A stretch of DNA of 64,000 nucleotides, taken from contig NZ_QHJH01000020.1 in NCBI RefSeq assembly GCF_003947455.1, positions 1 through 64,000 of the forward strand. Reading direction: 5' to 3'. Below, piece after piece: positions 33,026 through 42,225 of the stretch; positions within the stretch are counted from its first letter, which is position 1, and each line of letters starts with the position of its first letter. The translations under genes and the position numbers were made by a program. The notes under the pieces are model-generated. The model ran no database searches and was not told where the DNA came from. It saw only the letters and a list, made by a program, of their open reading frames with translations. Source of the stretch: Streptomyces sp. WAC 04229. Its GTDB lineage: Bacteria > Actinomycetota > Actinomycetes > Streptomycetales > Streptomycetaceae.

Positions 33026-34624
33026 GTGATACCGGAACCCGACATCCTCGTCGTCGGCGGCGGCCTCGGCGGCGTCGCCGCGGCCCTCGCCGCCTGCCGG
33101 GCCGGCCGCAGTGTCGTCCTGACCGAGGAGACGGACTGGATCGGCGGCCAGCTCACCAGCCAGGCCGTCCCGCCCGACGAACACCCGTGGGTCGAGCAGT
33201 TCGGCACCACCGCCACCTACCGGCGACTGCGCGAGGGCATCCGCCAGTACTACCGCCAGTGGTACCCCCTGCGCGCCGAGGCCCTCGCGCTCACCGACCT
33301 CAACCCGGGCGCCGGGCGGGTCAGCAAGCTGTGCCACGAGCCGAAGGTCGCCCTCGCCGTCCTGGAGGGCTTGCTCGCCCCGCACTTGGCGGCCGGACGC
33401 CTCACCGTCCTCACCGAGCACCGCCCCGTGGCCGCCGAGTCGGACAACGATGTCGTGCGCGCCGTCACCCTGGAGGACCTGCGCGACGGCACCCGCCGCA
33501 CCGTCCCCGCCCGCTACGTCCTGGACGCCACCGAGACCGGCGAACTCCTCCACCTCGCGGGCGTCGAGCACGCCAACGGGGCCGAGTCCAGGGCCGAGTT
33601 CGACGAACCCCACGCCCCCGAGCACGCCCAGCCCGACAACCAGCAGGGCATCACCGTCTGCTTCGCCCTCTCCCACCACGAGGGCGAGGACCACACCGTC
33701 GACCGCCCCGCCGACTACGACTTCTGGCGCTCCTACCGGCCCGGCTTCTGGCCCGGCCCGCTGCTCGGCTTCGAGGCACCCGACCCGCGCACCCTGGAAC
33801 CGGTGCCGCGCACCTTCGAACCCAACCCCGACCTCGACCCGCTGGCCGTCAGCGCCGACCAGAGCGCCGACGCGGGCGACAAGGAGCTGTGGGGCTTCCG
33901 CCGCATCCTCGCCCGCAAGCTCCACACCGACGGCGCCTTCGACTCCGACATCACCCTCGTCAACTGGCCGCTCAACGACTACTGGCTGAAGCCCTACATC
34001 GGTCAGGAGGCGGACGCCCTGCGCGAGGCCCGGCAGTTGTCCCTGTCGGTGCTGTACTGGCTGCAGACCGAGGCGCCCCGCCCCGACGGCGGCACCGGAT
34101 TCCCCGGGCTGCGTCCGCGACCCGACGTGACCGGCACCCCCGACGGACTCGCCAAGGCGGCGTACGTCCGCGAGTCCCGCCGGATCAAGGCGGTCACCAC
34201 CGTCACCGAGCACGACGTCGCCATCGACCTGGTCGGCCCCTACGGCGGCACCCGCCACCGGGACTCCGTGGGCGTCGGCAACTACCGCATCGACCTGCAC
34301 CCCTCCACCGGCGGCGACAACTACGTCGACATCGGGTCGGTGCCCTTCGAGATCCCGCTCGGGGCGCTCGTGCCGCGCCGGGTGCGCAACCTGCTGCCGG
34401 CCGGCAAGAACCTCGGCACCACGCACATCACCAACGGCTGCTACCGGCTGCACCCGGTGGAGTGGAACATCGGCGAGGTCGCCGGAGCCCTCGCCGCCCA
34501 CTGCCTCACCGAGAACGTCGAGCCGCACCAGGTGCAGGCCGAGGACAAGAGGTACGACGAGTTCGCCAAGGTCCTCGACCGCGGCGGTGTGCAGCGTCAC
34601 TGGCCCGACGTCAGGGGCTACTGA
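33026..34624 (+). CDS. FAD-dependent oxidoreductase (FAD_oxidored family)
   Basis: A 532-residue flavoprotein. The dinucleotide-binding motif VVGGGLGGVAAALAA (9-23) is at the N-terminus. GRVSKLCHEPK and a C-terminal VRNLLPAGKNLGTTHITNGC segment match the FAD-dependent oxidoreductase group, sometimes mislabelled as xanthan lyase. No signal peptide. It probably oxidises a sugar-related or hydroxy-acid substrate in the cytoplasm. The GTG start has AGAGGAGC upstream. It is the first structural gene of the cluster. Confidence 0.87.
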   Translation: MIPEPDILVVGGGLGGVAAALAACRAGRSVVLTEETDWIGGQLTSQAVPPDEHPWVEQFGTTATYRRLREGIRQYYRQWYPLRAEALALTDLNPGAGRVSKLCHEPKVALAVLEGLLAPHLAAGRLTVLTEHRPVAAESDNDVVRAVTLEDLRDGTRRTVPARYVLDATETGELLHLAGVEHANGAESRAEFDEPHAPEHAQPDNQQGITVCFALSHHEGEDHTVDRPADYDFWRSYRPGFWPGPLLGFEAPDPRTLEPVPRTFEPNPDLDPLAVSADQSADAGDKELWGFRRILARKLHTDGAFDSDITLVNWPLNDYWLKPYIGQEADALREARQLSLSVLYWLQTEAPRPDGGTGFPGLRPRPDVTGTPDGLAKAAYVRESRRIKAVTTVTEHDVAIDLVGPYGGTRHRDSVGVGNYRIDLHPSTGGDNYVDIGSVPFEIPLGALVPRRVRNLLPAGKNLGTTHITNGCYRLHPVEWNIGEVAGALAAHCLTENVEPHQVQAEDKRYDEFAKVLDRGGVQRHWPDVRGY

Positions 34625-34647
34625 ACGACCCCGCGCGCGGGGGAGTT

Positions 34648-34677
34648 CGGGCGGGGCAGCTCCACCTGCCCCGCCCG
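34648..34677 (+). terminator. Intra-operon hairpin
   Basis: CGGGCGGGGCAG and its complement form a 12-bp stem with a 6-base loop in the 100-base gap between the FAD oxidoreductase and hydantoinase-like genes. It may partly terminate or stabilise the upstream message. Confidence 0.55.
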
Positions 34678-34724
34678 GTGACCGCCCGCGCGCGGACCGA
34701 CCCAGCACAAGGAGGTGCCCGGAC

Positions 34725-36854
34725 ATGACCACCCACCGCATCCGCGTCGGCATCGACGTGGGCGGAACCTTCACCGACGCCGTGGCGGTCGACGCCACGA
34801 CGCTCCGGCTCGTGGGCCAGGTGAAGGTCCCCACGAGCCACCATCACGAGGACGGCGTCGCCCACGGCATCGTCGAAGCGCTCGACCGGCTGCTGACGCA
34901 GACCGGACACGCACCCGCCGACGTCGCCTTCCTGGCACACGGCACGACCCAGGCTACCAACGCCCTGCTGGAGGGCGACGTCGCCACCGTCGGCCTGCTC
35001 GGCATCGGCACCGGCGGCGGCACGTACTTCACCCGCCGCCTGGCCTCGCTCGCCAAGCTCGAACTCACGCCCGGCAAACGGCTGCCGCTGCACTACGCGC
35101 ACGTGCCCGACCCCGACGACGCCACCGCCGTACAGACCGCCGTCGAACGGCTCACCGCGGCCGGCGCGAAGGCGCTGGTGGCCAGCGAACCGTTCGGCGT
35201 CGACCGGCCCGAGGGCGAGACGGCGGTCGCCGAGGCGGCCCGCGCCACCGGCCTGCCGACCACCGCGGCCCACGAGATCACCTCGCTGTACGGACTGCGC
35301 AAGCGCACCCGCACCGCCGTGGTCAACGCGGCGATCCTGCCCCGCATGCTGGCCACCGCCGACCTCGTCGACGCCTCCATCACCAAGGCGGGCGTCTCCG
35401 CGCCGCTGATGGTGATGCGCTGCGACGGGGGAGTGATGTCCCTCGACGAGATGCGGCGCAGGCCCCTGCTGACCGTGCTGTCGGGTCCCGCGGCCGGGGT
35501 GGCCGGGGCGCTGATGCAGGAACGCGTCAGCGAGGGCGTGTTCCTGGAGACGGGCGGCACCTCCACCGACATCAGCGTCGTCAAGCGCGGCAAGGTCGCG
35601 GTCCGCCACGCCACCATCCTCGGCCGCACCTCGTACCTCAACGCCCTCGACGTGCGCACGGTCGGCGTCGGCGGCGGCTCCATGGTGCGCGTCTCCGGCG
35701 GCCGCGTCACCGGCACCGGACCACGCAGCGCGCACATCGCGGGCCTGCCGTACGCCTGCTTCGCCGACCCGGCCGACCTGCGGGACGCGACGCTCACCAC
35801 GATCAGCCCGCTGCCCGGCGACCCCGCCGACTACGCGGTGCTCGACGCCGCGGGCGGCCGGTTCGCGCTCACCATGACCTGCGCCGCCAACGCGCTCGGC
35901 CGGGTCCCCGAGGGCGACTTCGCGCACGCCGACCCCGGCACCGCCCGTGCCGCCCTGGCCCCGCTCGCCGCCGCCCTCGGCACCGACGTCCCCACCGCCG
36001 CCGCCCGGCTCCTGGACGCCGGGACCGACCAGGTGAAGGCCGTCGTGGACGACCTGGCCCGCGAGTACCGCCTCGACACCGACACCGCCGTCCTGGTCGG
36101 GGGAGGCGGCGGCGCGGCCTCCGTCACCCCGCACCTGGCCGACCGCACCGGCATGACCGGCCGCATCGCCCGGAACAACGAGGTCATCAGCCCCATCGGC
36201 GTCGCCCTCGCCCTGGTCCGCGAACAGGTCGAGCGGATCGTGCCCGGCGCGACCCAGGAGCAGATCCTCGCCGTCCGCGCCGAGGCCGAACGCGCCGTGG
36301 TCGAACAGGGCGCCGCCGCCGACGGCGTCGAGGTCGAGGTCACCGTCGACCCGCAGACCAACGTCGTACGCGCCATCGCCACCGGCGCGACCGAGCTGCG
36401 CACCCAGGACCGGGCCCACCGCGCCGACGACGGGGAACGGCTGCGCCTGGCCGCCACCAGCCTCAGGACCGAGCCGTCCGAGGTGGACGTGCTCGCGGGC
36501 ACCCCCGCGCACACCGTCTACGGCACCGAGGTGCACCGCCGCTTCCGCCCCGTCCGCCACCCGGTGCGGGTCGTGGACGCCGACGGCGTCGTACGCCACC
36601 ACGCGGCCGACGCCCGGGTCGAGGCGACCACCGTCGCGAGCGCCCCCGAGGTGCTGGCCAAGCTGGTGACCGAGGCCACCTCCTACGGCGACGGAGGCGT
36701 CCGCGCCCCCGCCGTGCGGCTGCTGGTCGGCTCCCGCATCGCCGACCTCTCCGGCGTCCTCGACCCGGCGCCGCTGCTCGCCCTCGCCCGGAGCGAGCTG
36801 CGCTCCCGCGCCGCCGACGAACCCGTCGTCGCCGTCCTGGAGGTGCGGGAATGA
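34725..36854 (+). CDS. Hydantoinase A/oxoprolinase-like protein
   Basis: A 709-residue protein of the HyuA/OxoprolinaseA family. The ATP-binding actin-like N-terminus is RVGIDVGGTFTDAVAVD, followed by FLAHGTTQATNALLEG, VLSGPAAGVAGAL and LETGGTSTDISVVK. HyuA proteins usually act with a HyuB partner to open lactam rings or carboxylate ketones using ATP. No hyuB gene is nearby, so a different reaction or partner is possible. A strong ribosome site (AAGGAGG) precedes the ATG. The stop overlaps the next start as ATGA. Confidence 0.87.
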   Translation: MTTHRIRVGIDVGGTFTDAVAVDATTLRLVGQVKVPTSHHHEDGVAHGIVEALDRLLTQTGHAPADVAFLAHGTTQATNALLEGDVATVGLLGIGTGGGTYFTRRLASLAKLELTPGKRLPLHYAHVPDPDDATAVQTAVERLTAAGAKALVASEPFGVDRPEGETAVAEAARATGLPTTAAHEITSLYGLRKRTRTAVVNAAILPRMLATADLVDASITKAGVSAPLMVMRCDGGVMSLDEMRRRPLLTVLSGPAAGVAGALMQERVSEGVFLETGGTSTDISVVKRGKVAVRHATILGRTSYLNALDVRTVGVGGGSMVRVSGGRVTGTGPRSAHIAGLPYACFADPADLRDATLTTISPLPGDPADYAVLDAAGGRFALTMTCAANALGRVPEGDFAHADPGTARAALAPLAAALGTDVPTAAARLLDAGTDQVKAVVDDLAREYRLDTDTAVLVGGGGGAASVTPHLADRTGMTGRIARNNEVISPIGVALALVREQVERIVPGATQEQILAVRAEAERAVVEQGAAADGVEVEVTVDPQTNVVRAIATGATELRTQDRAHRADDGERLRLAATSLRTEPSEVDVLAGTPAHTVYGTEVHRRFRPVRHPVRVVDADGVVRHHAADARVEATTVASAPEVLAKLVTEATSYGDGGVRAPAVRLLVGSRIADLSGVLDPAPLLALARSELRSRAADEPVVAVLEVRE

Positions 36855-37465
36855 CCGTCCAGGACACCCTCGCGACGGCCGACCCCGCCGCCACCGACGA
36901 CATCGGGTGGGCGGTACGGCTGCTGGCGGCCACCCCCACCCACGAGCACCGCGACCCGGAGCTGCTGCGCGACTGGGCCCGCACCGCCGACGCGTTCGGT
37001 TCCGCCCTCGCGCCCGTCCCGTGCGCCGCGAGAGTGGTGGAGAGCGACGGCGGCCTCGCACACGGCCTGCTGGCCCGCTACACCTCCAGACCGCCCACGG
37101 TCGAGCTGTACGCCGACACCATCGCGCTCGCCGAACGCGTCGTCGACGCCCGCGGCTGGCGCGCCTGGTACCCGGCGGGCTCCGTACGGGCCGCGGCCCT
37201 CGCCCACGAGGCGGTGCACGCCCACCTCCACCACGGCCCCGCCCGCGCCGCCCTGAAGCGCGCCCTCGGCCACCACGCCCTGCGCCTGGGCCGGCTGCGG
37301 GTGCCCGGCCACGTCGCCGGCGCCGAGGAGGTGGCCGCGCACGCCTACGCCCGCACCGTCTGCGGACTCGGCCGCAGCCCCCTGCTGCTGACCGCCGCCC
37401 TGGCCGCCGAGGCCGAGACCGGAAACCTCCCCTCACCTGCACGTGACGCAAGAAGAGAGAACTGA
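36851..37465 (+). CDS. Unrecognised protein with HExxH zinc motif
   Basis: A 204-residue protein I cannot assign to a named family. The motif HEAVHAHLHH lies mid-protein (about 118-127) and AGAEEVAAHAYARTV follows some 30 residues later. The layout resembles small gluzincin-type metal sites, with HExxH plus a downstream Glu. No signal peptide or membrane segment. It is translationally coupled to the hydantoinase-like gene, so it may process or partner that enzyme. A protease function is inference from the motif only. Confidence 0.75.
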   Translation: MTVQDTLATADPAATDDIGWAVRLLAATPTHEHRDPELLRDWARTADAFGSALAPVPCAARVVESDGGLAHGLLARYTSRPPTVELYADTIALAERVVDARGWRAWYPAGSVRAAALAHEAVHAHLHHGPARAALKRALGHHALRLGRLRVPGHVAGAEEVAAHAYARTVCGLGRSPLLLTAALAAEAETGNLPSPARDARREN

Positions 37466-37468
37466 CCC

Positions 37469-38749
37469 ATGGGTGTCGTCATCCTCCTCGTCATGGCGGC
37501 CGGCGTCGCCGCGATGCTCACCCGCAAACTCCCCACCGCCTTCGCCCTAGTCCTGCTGGCCGTGGTCATCGCCTTCCTGTCCGGCGCCCCGCTGACCGGT
37601 GAGAACAGCGTCCTGGACACGGTCCTCCAGGAGGGCGCCCCGGCGCTCGCGGCCACCATGGTCGCCATCATCCTCGGCTCCTGGCTGGGCAGACTGCTCG
37701 ACGAGACCGGCATCGCCGGCACCCTCGTCCGCAAGATCGTGGAGTTCGGCGGAGACCGGCCCACCGTCGTCGCCCTCGGCGTCCTCGCCGTCTCCGCGCT
37801 CGTCGGCACGGTCACCGGATCGGCGCCCGCGGCGATGCTGGCCGGCATCATCGGCATTCCCGCCATGGTCGCCGTCGGCGTGCCCAAGGTGACGGCGGCG
37901 GGGACCGTGCTGATGGGCATCGCGGTCGGGGTGCCCTTCGAACTGCCCGTCTGGCAGTTCTTCTCCACCGCGCTGGACCTGCCGGTCGACACGGTGCGCG
38001 GCTTCATGGTGAAGCTGTTCCCGTTCGCGCTGGTCGCCGCCGTCGCCTACGTGGTGATCGAGAACCGGCGGCGCGGCACCGAGCACGCCTGGTCCCTCAA
38101 GTCGGTGAGCGCCCGGCCGCCGTCGCGCCGCGAACGCCTCGGCGACGCGCCCTGGTACGCGCTGCTCGCCCCCGCCGTCCCGCTGGTGCTGGCCCTCGGC
38201 CTGGAAGTGGCCATCATCCCCTCCCTGCTGGCGGGCGTGCTCTACGCGCTGGTCACCACCACCCGCCCCGGCGAGATGAACAAGCGGCTGCTGCGCACCC
38301 TGTACGGCGGCTTCGAAGTGGCCGCGCCCCCGCTCGCCCTGTTCGTCGCGATCGGCATCCTGCTCGCCGCCGTCAAACTCCCCGGCGCCGTCGAGGCGCT
38401 GGAGCCGCTGATGAAGGCGGTCAGCCCGCAGAACCCGGTGGTGTTCGTCCTCGTCTTCACCCTGCTGGTGCCGCTCTGCCTGTACCGCGGCCCGCTGAAC
38501 GTCTTCGGTCTCGGCGCGGGCATCGCGGGAGTCCTCATCGCCACCGGCATCTACCCGGCCGTCGCCGTCCTCGGCATGGCCACCTCGTACAACCAGGTCT
38601 TCGGCGTCGCCGACCCGACCAGCACGCAGACGGTGTGGGCCGCCCAGTACGCGGGTGTCGGCCCGCAGCAGGTCATGGTCCGCACCCTGCCCTATGTGTG
38701 GCTGGTCGCCCTGGGCGGCATGTGCGTCACCGCCGCCCTGTACCTCTGA
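37469..38749 (+). CDS. Ion-transporter-superfamily permease (carboxylate type)
   Basis: A 426-residue integral membrane protein with about 11-12 hydrophobic helices. The architecture, with mirrored halves and re-entrant glycine-rich segments (GTVTGSAPAAMLAGIIGIPA, YRGPLNVFGLGAGIAGVLIA), matches the gluconate/citrate group of the ion-transporter superfamily. It probably imports an organic or sugar acid. It lies three bases after the HExxH gene, in the same operon. Confidence 0.82.
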   Translation: MGVVILLVMAAGVAAMLTRKLPTAFALVLLAVVIAFLSGAPLTGENSVLDTVLQEGAPALAATMVAIILGSWLGRLLDETGIAGTLVRKIVEFGGDRPTVVALGVLAVSALVGTVTGSAPAAMLAGIIGIPAMVAVGVPKVTAAGTVLMGIAVGVPFELPVWQFFSTALDLPVDTVRGFMVKLFPFALVAAVAYVVIENRRRGTEHAWSLKSVSARPPSRRERLGDAPWYALLAPAVPLVLALGLEVAIIPSLLAGVLYALVTTTRPGEMNKRLLRTLYGGFEVAAPPLALFVAIGILLAAVKLPGAVEALEPLMKAVSPQNPVVFVLVFTLLVPLCLYRGPLNVFGLGAGIAGVLIATGIYPAVAVLGMATSYNQVFGVADPTSTQTVWAAQYAGVGPQQVMVRTLPYVWLVALGGMCVTAALYL

Positions 38750-38774
38750 CCCCTCCCTCCCCCCAGGAGTCGAC

Positions 38775-39779
38775 ATGCACGAGCCGCACCTCGACCGCCG
38801 TCTGTTCCTGAAGGGCACGGCCGTCACCGGCGCCGCCCTCGCGCTGGGCGCCACCGCCGTACCCGCCGCCTCCGCCGCGCCCGGCGGCTTCCCCGACTAC
38901 ACCCACGTCCGCACCCTGCTGACGCCGTCCCAGCTCGCCTACAACCCCACCGGCGAGATCATCTTCCCGACCGTCCGCGGTGTCTACGACCGGCTGCCCG
39001 CGAGCGGCCGGCTGGGCCGCTACTACCTGTACTACGCCCCGCACGACGCCCCCGGCGGCATCTGCCTGGCCTACGGCGACTCGCTGGAGGGACCGTTCAC
39101 GGAGTACCCGGACAACCCGATCGTCTCCCACAAGTGGGCGCCGCACTACTCCGTCAGCCACGTCTCCTCACCGCACGTCATGTGGAACGCGGAGGAGCGG
39201 GAGATGTGGCTGTACTTCCACGGGGAGAACACCACCACCCGGCTCGCCCGCTCCGAGGACGGGGTGAACTTCACCTACGACAAGGTGGTGCTGACCACCT
39301 CGATGCTGCCGTCCGGCACCACGGAGACCTCGTACGCGCGGGTCTTCCGGCACGACCTGCCCTCGCGCGGCGCCCGCTACGTCATGGTGTTCATGCTGAA
39401 CAACACGACCAACCACCGCGACATCGGCTGGGGCTGGTCCGCCGACGGCCGCACCTGGACGTTCGCCCAGCAGCCCCTGGTGCGCCACGGCGACGTCGGC
39501 GCGGTCAACGTGGGCGGACCGCACCTGCTGCACCGGAACAACAGCACCTACGTCGTCTACAACAAGGACAAGGAGAGCGGCGGCGACCTGATGATCACCG
39601 AGGTAGGCAACGACTTCTCGCTCCGCAGGCACCTCGGCGTCTTCTACGACTCCCGCGGCTCCGCGCCGGAGAACGGCCGCGCCGCGGCGCCCTCATTCGG
39701 CACGGACGGCGGGGTGCCGTACATGGTCTACGAGGCGGGGGAGCGGCTGGCCGGATCGATCGCGATGGCCCGCGGCTGA
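38775..39779 (+). CDS. Tat-exported beta-propeller glycosidase-like protein
   Basis: A 334-residue secreted protein. The N-terminus has a twin-arginine signal (DRRLFLKGT) and an AxA cleavage site before APGG. The mature part shows repeated blade-like segments (YYLYYAPHDAPGGICLAYGD, VMWNAEEREMWLYFHGENTT, GWGWSADGRTWTF) like five-bladed propellers of GH43/GH117-type enzymes. It may release the sugar whose product the operon uses. An assigned catalytic triad could not be confirmed by eye. Confidence 0.8.
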   Translation: MHEPHLDRRLFLKGTAVTGAALALGATAVPAASAAPGGFPDYTHVRTLLTPSQLAYNPTGEIIFPTVRGVYDRLPASGRLGRYYLYYAPHDAPGGICLAYGDSLEGPFTEYPDNPIVSHKWAPHYSVSHVSSPHVMWNAEEREMWLYFHGENTTTRLARSEDGVNFTYDKVVLTTSMLPSGTTETSYARVFRHDLPSRGARYVMVFMLNNTTNHRDIGWGWSADGRTWTFAQQPLVRHGDVGAVNVGGPHLLHRNNSTYVVYNKDKESGGDLMITEVGNDFSLRRHLGVFYDSRGSAPENGRAAAPSFGTDGGVPYMVYEAGERLAGSIAMARG

Positions 39780-39799
39780 CACACCCGCGCCACGGCGAA

Positions 39800-39832
39800 G
39801 GGGCCGCCCGTCCGAAGCGGACGGGCGGCCCC
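39800..39832. terminator. Bidirectional terminator
   Basis: A perfect 15-bp stem (39800-39814 and 39818-39832) with an AAG loop lies between the convergent propeller and MFS genes. Confidence 0.85.
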
Positions 39833-39847
39833 GTGGGGTCGGCCGGG

Positions 39848-41464
39848 TCAGGCGACGGGCGCCGCCGGGTCCTTGCCTGCCGGAGCGGTGTCCGTCCCGC
39901 CCGCCTCCTCGGCCAGGCGCTCCATGCCGCTGGTGGTCTTCAGCGGCTTCTCCTTGATGAATACGACGGCGACCAGCGCGAGCACCGCGAACGGCGTGGC
40001 GATGAGGAACAGGTCGGCCGTGGCGACGGCGTAGGCGTGCTCGACGATCGTCCGCATCGGTGCGGGCAGCGTGGACATGTCCGGGACGCTGCTCTCGCCC
40101 GACGCCTCACCGCCGGGCACGGTGATGCCCGCGCCGCTGAGTCCCTTGGTCATCTCGCTGGCGACCCGGTTGGCGAGGATCGCGCCGAGGACGCTGACCC
40201 CGATGGTGCCGCCCATGCTGCGGAAGAAGGACAGCACGGAGGTCGCGGCGCCCAGGTCGGCGGCGGGCACGTCGTTCTGAGCGGCCAGCACCAGGTTCTG
40301 CATCAGCATGCCGACGCCGACGCCGAGCACCGCCATGTAGAGGCTGAGCAGCCCGAAGTGCGTCTTGGCGTCGATGGTGGCCAGCAGCGCGAGGCCGACG
40401 GCCATGGTGACCGCACCCGCCACCAGGTACCGCTTCCACTTGCCGGTCCGGCTGATCACCTGTCCGGCGACGGTGGACGACACCAGCAGGCCGAGGATCA
40501 TCGGCAGGCTCATCAGACCCGCGACCGTCGGCGACTTGCCCAGCGAGACCTGGAAGTACTGCGAGAGGAAGACGGTCCCGCCGAACATGGCGACGCCGAC
40601 CAGGAGGCTGGCGACCGTGGTCAGGGTGACGGTGCGGTTCTTGAAGATGTCGAGCGGGATGACCGGCTCGGGCGTGCGGGCCTCGACGAAGACCGCGGCG
40701 ACCAGCAGCAGCACACCGCCACCGGCCAGCGCGGCGGTCTGCCAGGAGGCCCAGTCGAACTCGTTGCCCGCCAGGGACACCCAGATGAGCAGCGCGCAGA
40801 CACCGGCGACGATCAGGAAGGCGCCGAGCCAGTCGATGCGCACCTCGCGCCGCGTGGTCGGCAGGCTCAGGGTGCGCTGGAGCAGGGCGATGGCGAGCAG
40901 CGCGAAGGGGACACCGATGAAGAAGCACCAGCGCCAGCCCAGCCACGACGTGTCCACCAGGACACCGCCGACCAGCGGTCCGGCCACCGTGCCGACGGCG
41001 AAGACGGCGCCGAAGATGCCGGCGTACTTGCCCAGCTGGCGGGGCGGGATGACGGAGGCCATCACGACCTGCGCGAGGGCGGTCAGACCGCCCGCGCCGA
41101 TGCCCTGCACGACCCGGCTGAAGATCAGCAGGCCGACACCGTGAGAGAAGCCGGCCAGCAGCGAGCCGACGACGAACATGCCGAGCGACAGCTGGAGCAG
41201 CAGCTTCTTGTTGAAGAGGTCGGACAGCTTGCCCCACAGCGGGACCGTCGCGGTCATCGCCAGCAGTTCGGAGGTGACGACCCAGGTGTAGGAGGACTGG
41301 CTGGCGCCCAGGTCGGCGATGATCGTGGGCAGTGCGTTGGCCACGACCGTGCCGGCCAGGATCGCGACGAACATGCCGGCCATCAGACCGGACATGGCCT
41401 GGAGTATCTGCCGGTGGGTCATCGAGGTGGGAGGCGCGTCGGCGGGCGCCTGGGGTGTGGTCAC
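39848..41464 (-). CDS. MFS multidrug efflux transporter (DHA2/EmrB type, 14 helices)
   Basis: A 538-residue exporter of the 14-helix DHA2 family. Motif A-like GKLSDLFNKKLLL, motif C-like GAVFAVGTVAGPLVGG and VVQGIGAGGL are visible. It exports drugs or secondary metabolites by proton exchange. The GTG start at 41464 follows AAAGAGA. It lies 50 bases downstream of the TetR gene on the same strand, so the two form a regulator-pump operon. A GGT/GTG simple repeat sits just upstream (41478-41494). Confidence 0.92.
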   Translation of the reverse strand: MTTPQAPADAPPTSMTHRQILQAMSGLMAGMFVAILAGTVVANALPTIIADLGASQSSYTWVVTSELLAMTATVPLWGKLSDLFNKKLLLQLSLGMFVVGSLLAGFSHGVGLLIFSRVVQGIGAGGLTALAQVVMASVIPPRQLGKYAGIFGAVFAVGTVAGPLVGGVLVDTSWLGWRWCFFIGVPFALLAIALLQRTLSLPTTRREVRIDWLGAFLIVAGVCALLIWVSLAGNEFDWASWQTAALAGGGVLLLVAAVFVEARTPEPVIPLDIFKNRTVTLTTVASLLVGVAMFGGTVFLSQYFQVSLGKSPTVAGLMSLPMILGLLVSSTVAGQVISRTGKWKRYLVAGAVTMAVGLALLATIDAKTHFGLLSLYMAVLGVGVGMLMQNLVLAAQNDVPAADLGAATSVLSFFRSMGGTIGVSVLGAILANRVASEMTKGLSGAGITVPGGEASGESSVPDMSTLPAPMRTIVEHAYAVATADLFLIATPFAVLALVAVVFIKEKPLKTTSGMERLAEEAGGTDTAPAGKDPAAPVA

Positions 41465-41514
41465 GACATCTCTTTCGGTGGTGGTGGTGGTGGGGCGCGA
41501 GCCCGGCGCGGAGG

Positions 41515-42144
41515 CTACGCGGAGGGTGCCGGCAGGCCGGCGGCGAGGAGGGTGAACACCTCGTGGAAGACGTCGATGAAGGCGGCTTCCTGCTGATGGG
41601 CGGACCAGTGCTCCACGCTGGTCCGCACCGCGGCGCCGGCCACCGCGGCCAGCAGCCGCGGGTAGAGACCGGACGCGGCCTCCTCGGCGCCGGTGCCGCG
41701 GAGGCGTTCGGCGAGCGCGTCGGCCAGATCGGCCTCGGCCGCCATGTGGGCGCCGACGCCGCGGGCCAGGAGGTGCGGCGAGGCGTGCAGCACCTCGGCG
41801 TGCAGTCGCCACAGCTCGTGCTGCTGCTCCGCCTCGGCCAGCTCCGCCGCCATGGCCTCGCGCAGGGCCTCCAGCGGGGAGAGTGCGGCCGGCGCGTCCA
41901 GGACGGCGCGCCGCATGCGCGCCCCCGCGTCCGCGTCGATCACGACGAAGGCGTCGTCACGCGTGTCGAAGTAGTTGAAGAACGTGCGCACCGACACCCC
42001 GGCCGCGGCGCTGATCGCCTCGACGGTGACCTTCTCCGCCCCGTGCTCGGCGGCGAGGCGTACGGCTGCCTCGGCGAGGGCGGCACGCGTCGCCCGCTTC
42101 TTCCGCTCTCGCAGACCGCCTCCCGCGGCACTCTTCTCCGACAT
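41515..42144 (-). CDS. TetR-family transcriptional regulator
   Basis: A 209-residue TetR repressor. The N-terminal helix-turn-helix is VEAISAAAGVSVRTFFNYFD; the rest is a ligand-binding helical domain. The start was set at ATG 42144 because two operator-like palindromes cover the bases upstream; other in-frame starts at 42153 and 42162 would lie within them. No ribosome site is seen for any start, so the message may be leaderless or nearly so. It probably represses itself and the MFS pump. Confidence 0.88.
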   Translation of the reverse strand: MSEKSAAGGGLRERKKRATRAALAEAAVRLAAEHGAEKVTVEAISAAAGVSVRTFFNYFDTRDDAFVVIDADAGARMRRAVLDAPAALSPLEALREAMAAELAEAEQQHELWRLHAEVLHASPHLLARGVGAHMAAEADLADALAERLRGTGAEEAASGLYPRLLAAVAGAAVRTSVEHWSAHQQEAAFIDVFHEVFTLLAAGLPAPSA

Positions 42145-42147
42145 AAG

Positions 42148-42179
42148 TTGCATGGTATGCAAAGATGCACGGTATGCAA
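42148..42179. promoter_or_regulatory. Two TetR-type operator palindromes
   Basis: TTGCAT-GGT-ATGCAA (42148-42162) is a perfect 6-3-6 palindrome; ATGCAC-GGT-ATGCAA (42165-42179) is a near copy, 17 bases on. They overlap the promoter and start of the TetR gene. Confidence 0.75.
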
Positions 42180-42225
42180 AATTGACTCGTGGTTCAGCCC
42201 GCGTCGCCGCTCTTTGTCACAGACC

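Noticed and set aside
34611..37451. 946-codon open frame on the minus strand
   Set aside because: It lies opposite the hydantoinase-like gene, has a low-complexity composition and no motif.
41478..41494. GGT simple repeat before the MFS gene as a regulatory element
   Set aside because: It is a short low-complexity run with no dyad; probably slippage.
39134..41596. 820-codon open frame on the plus strand
   Set aside because: It is antisense to the MFS gene and extends into the propeller gene in another frame; no recognisable family.
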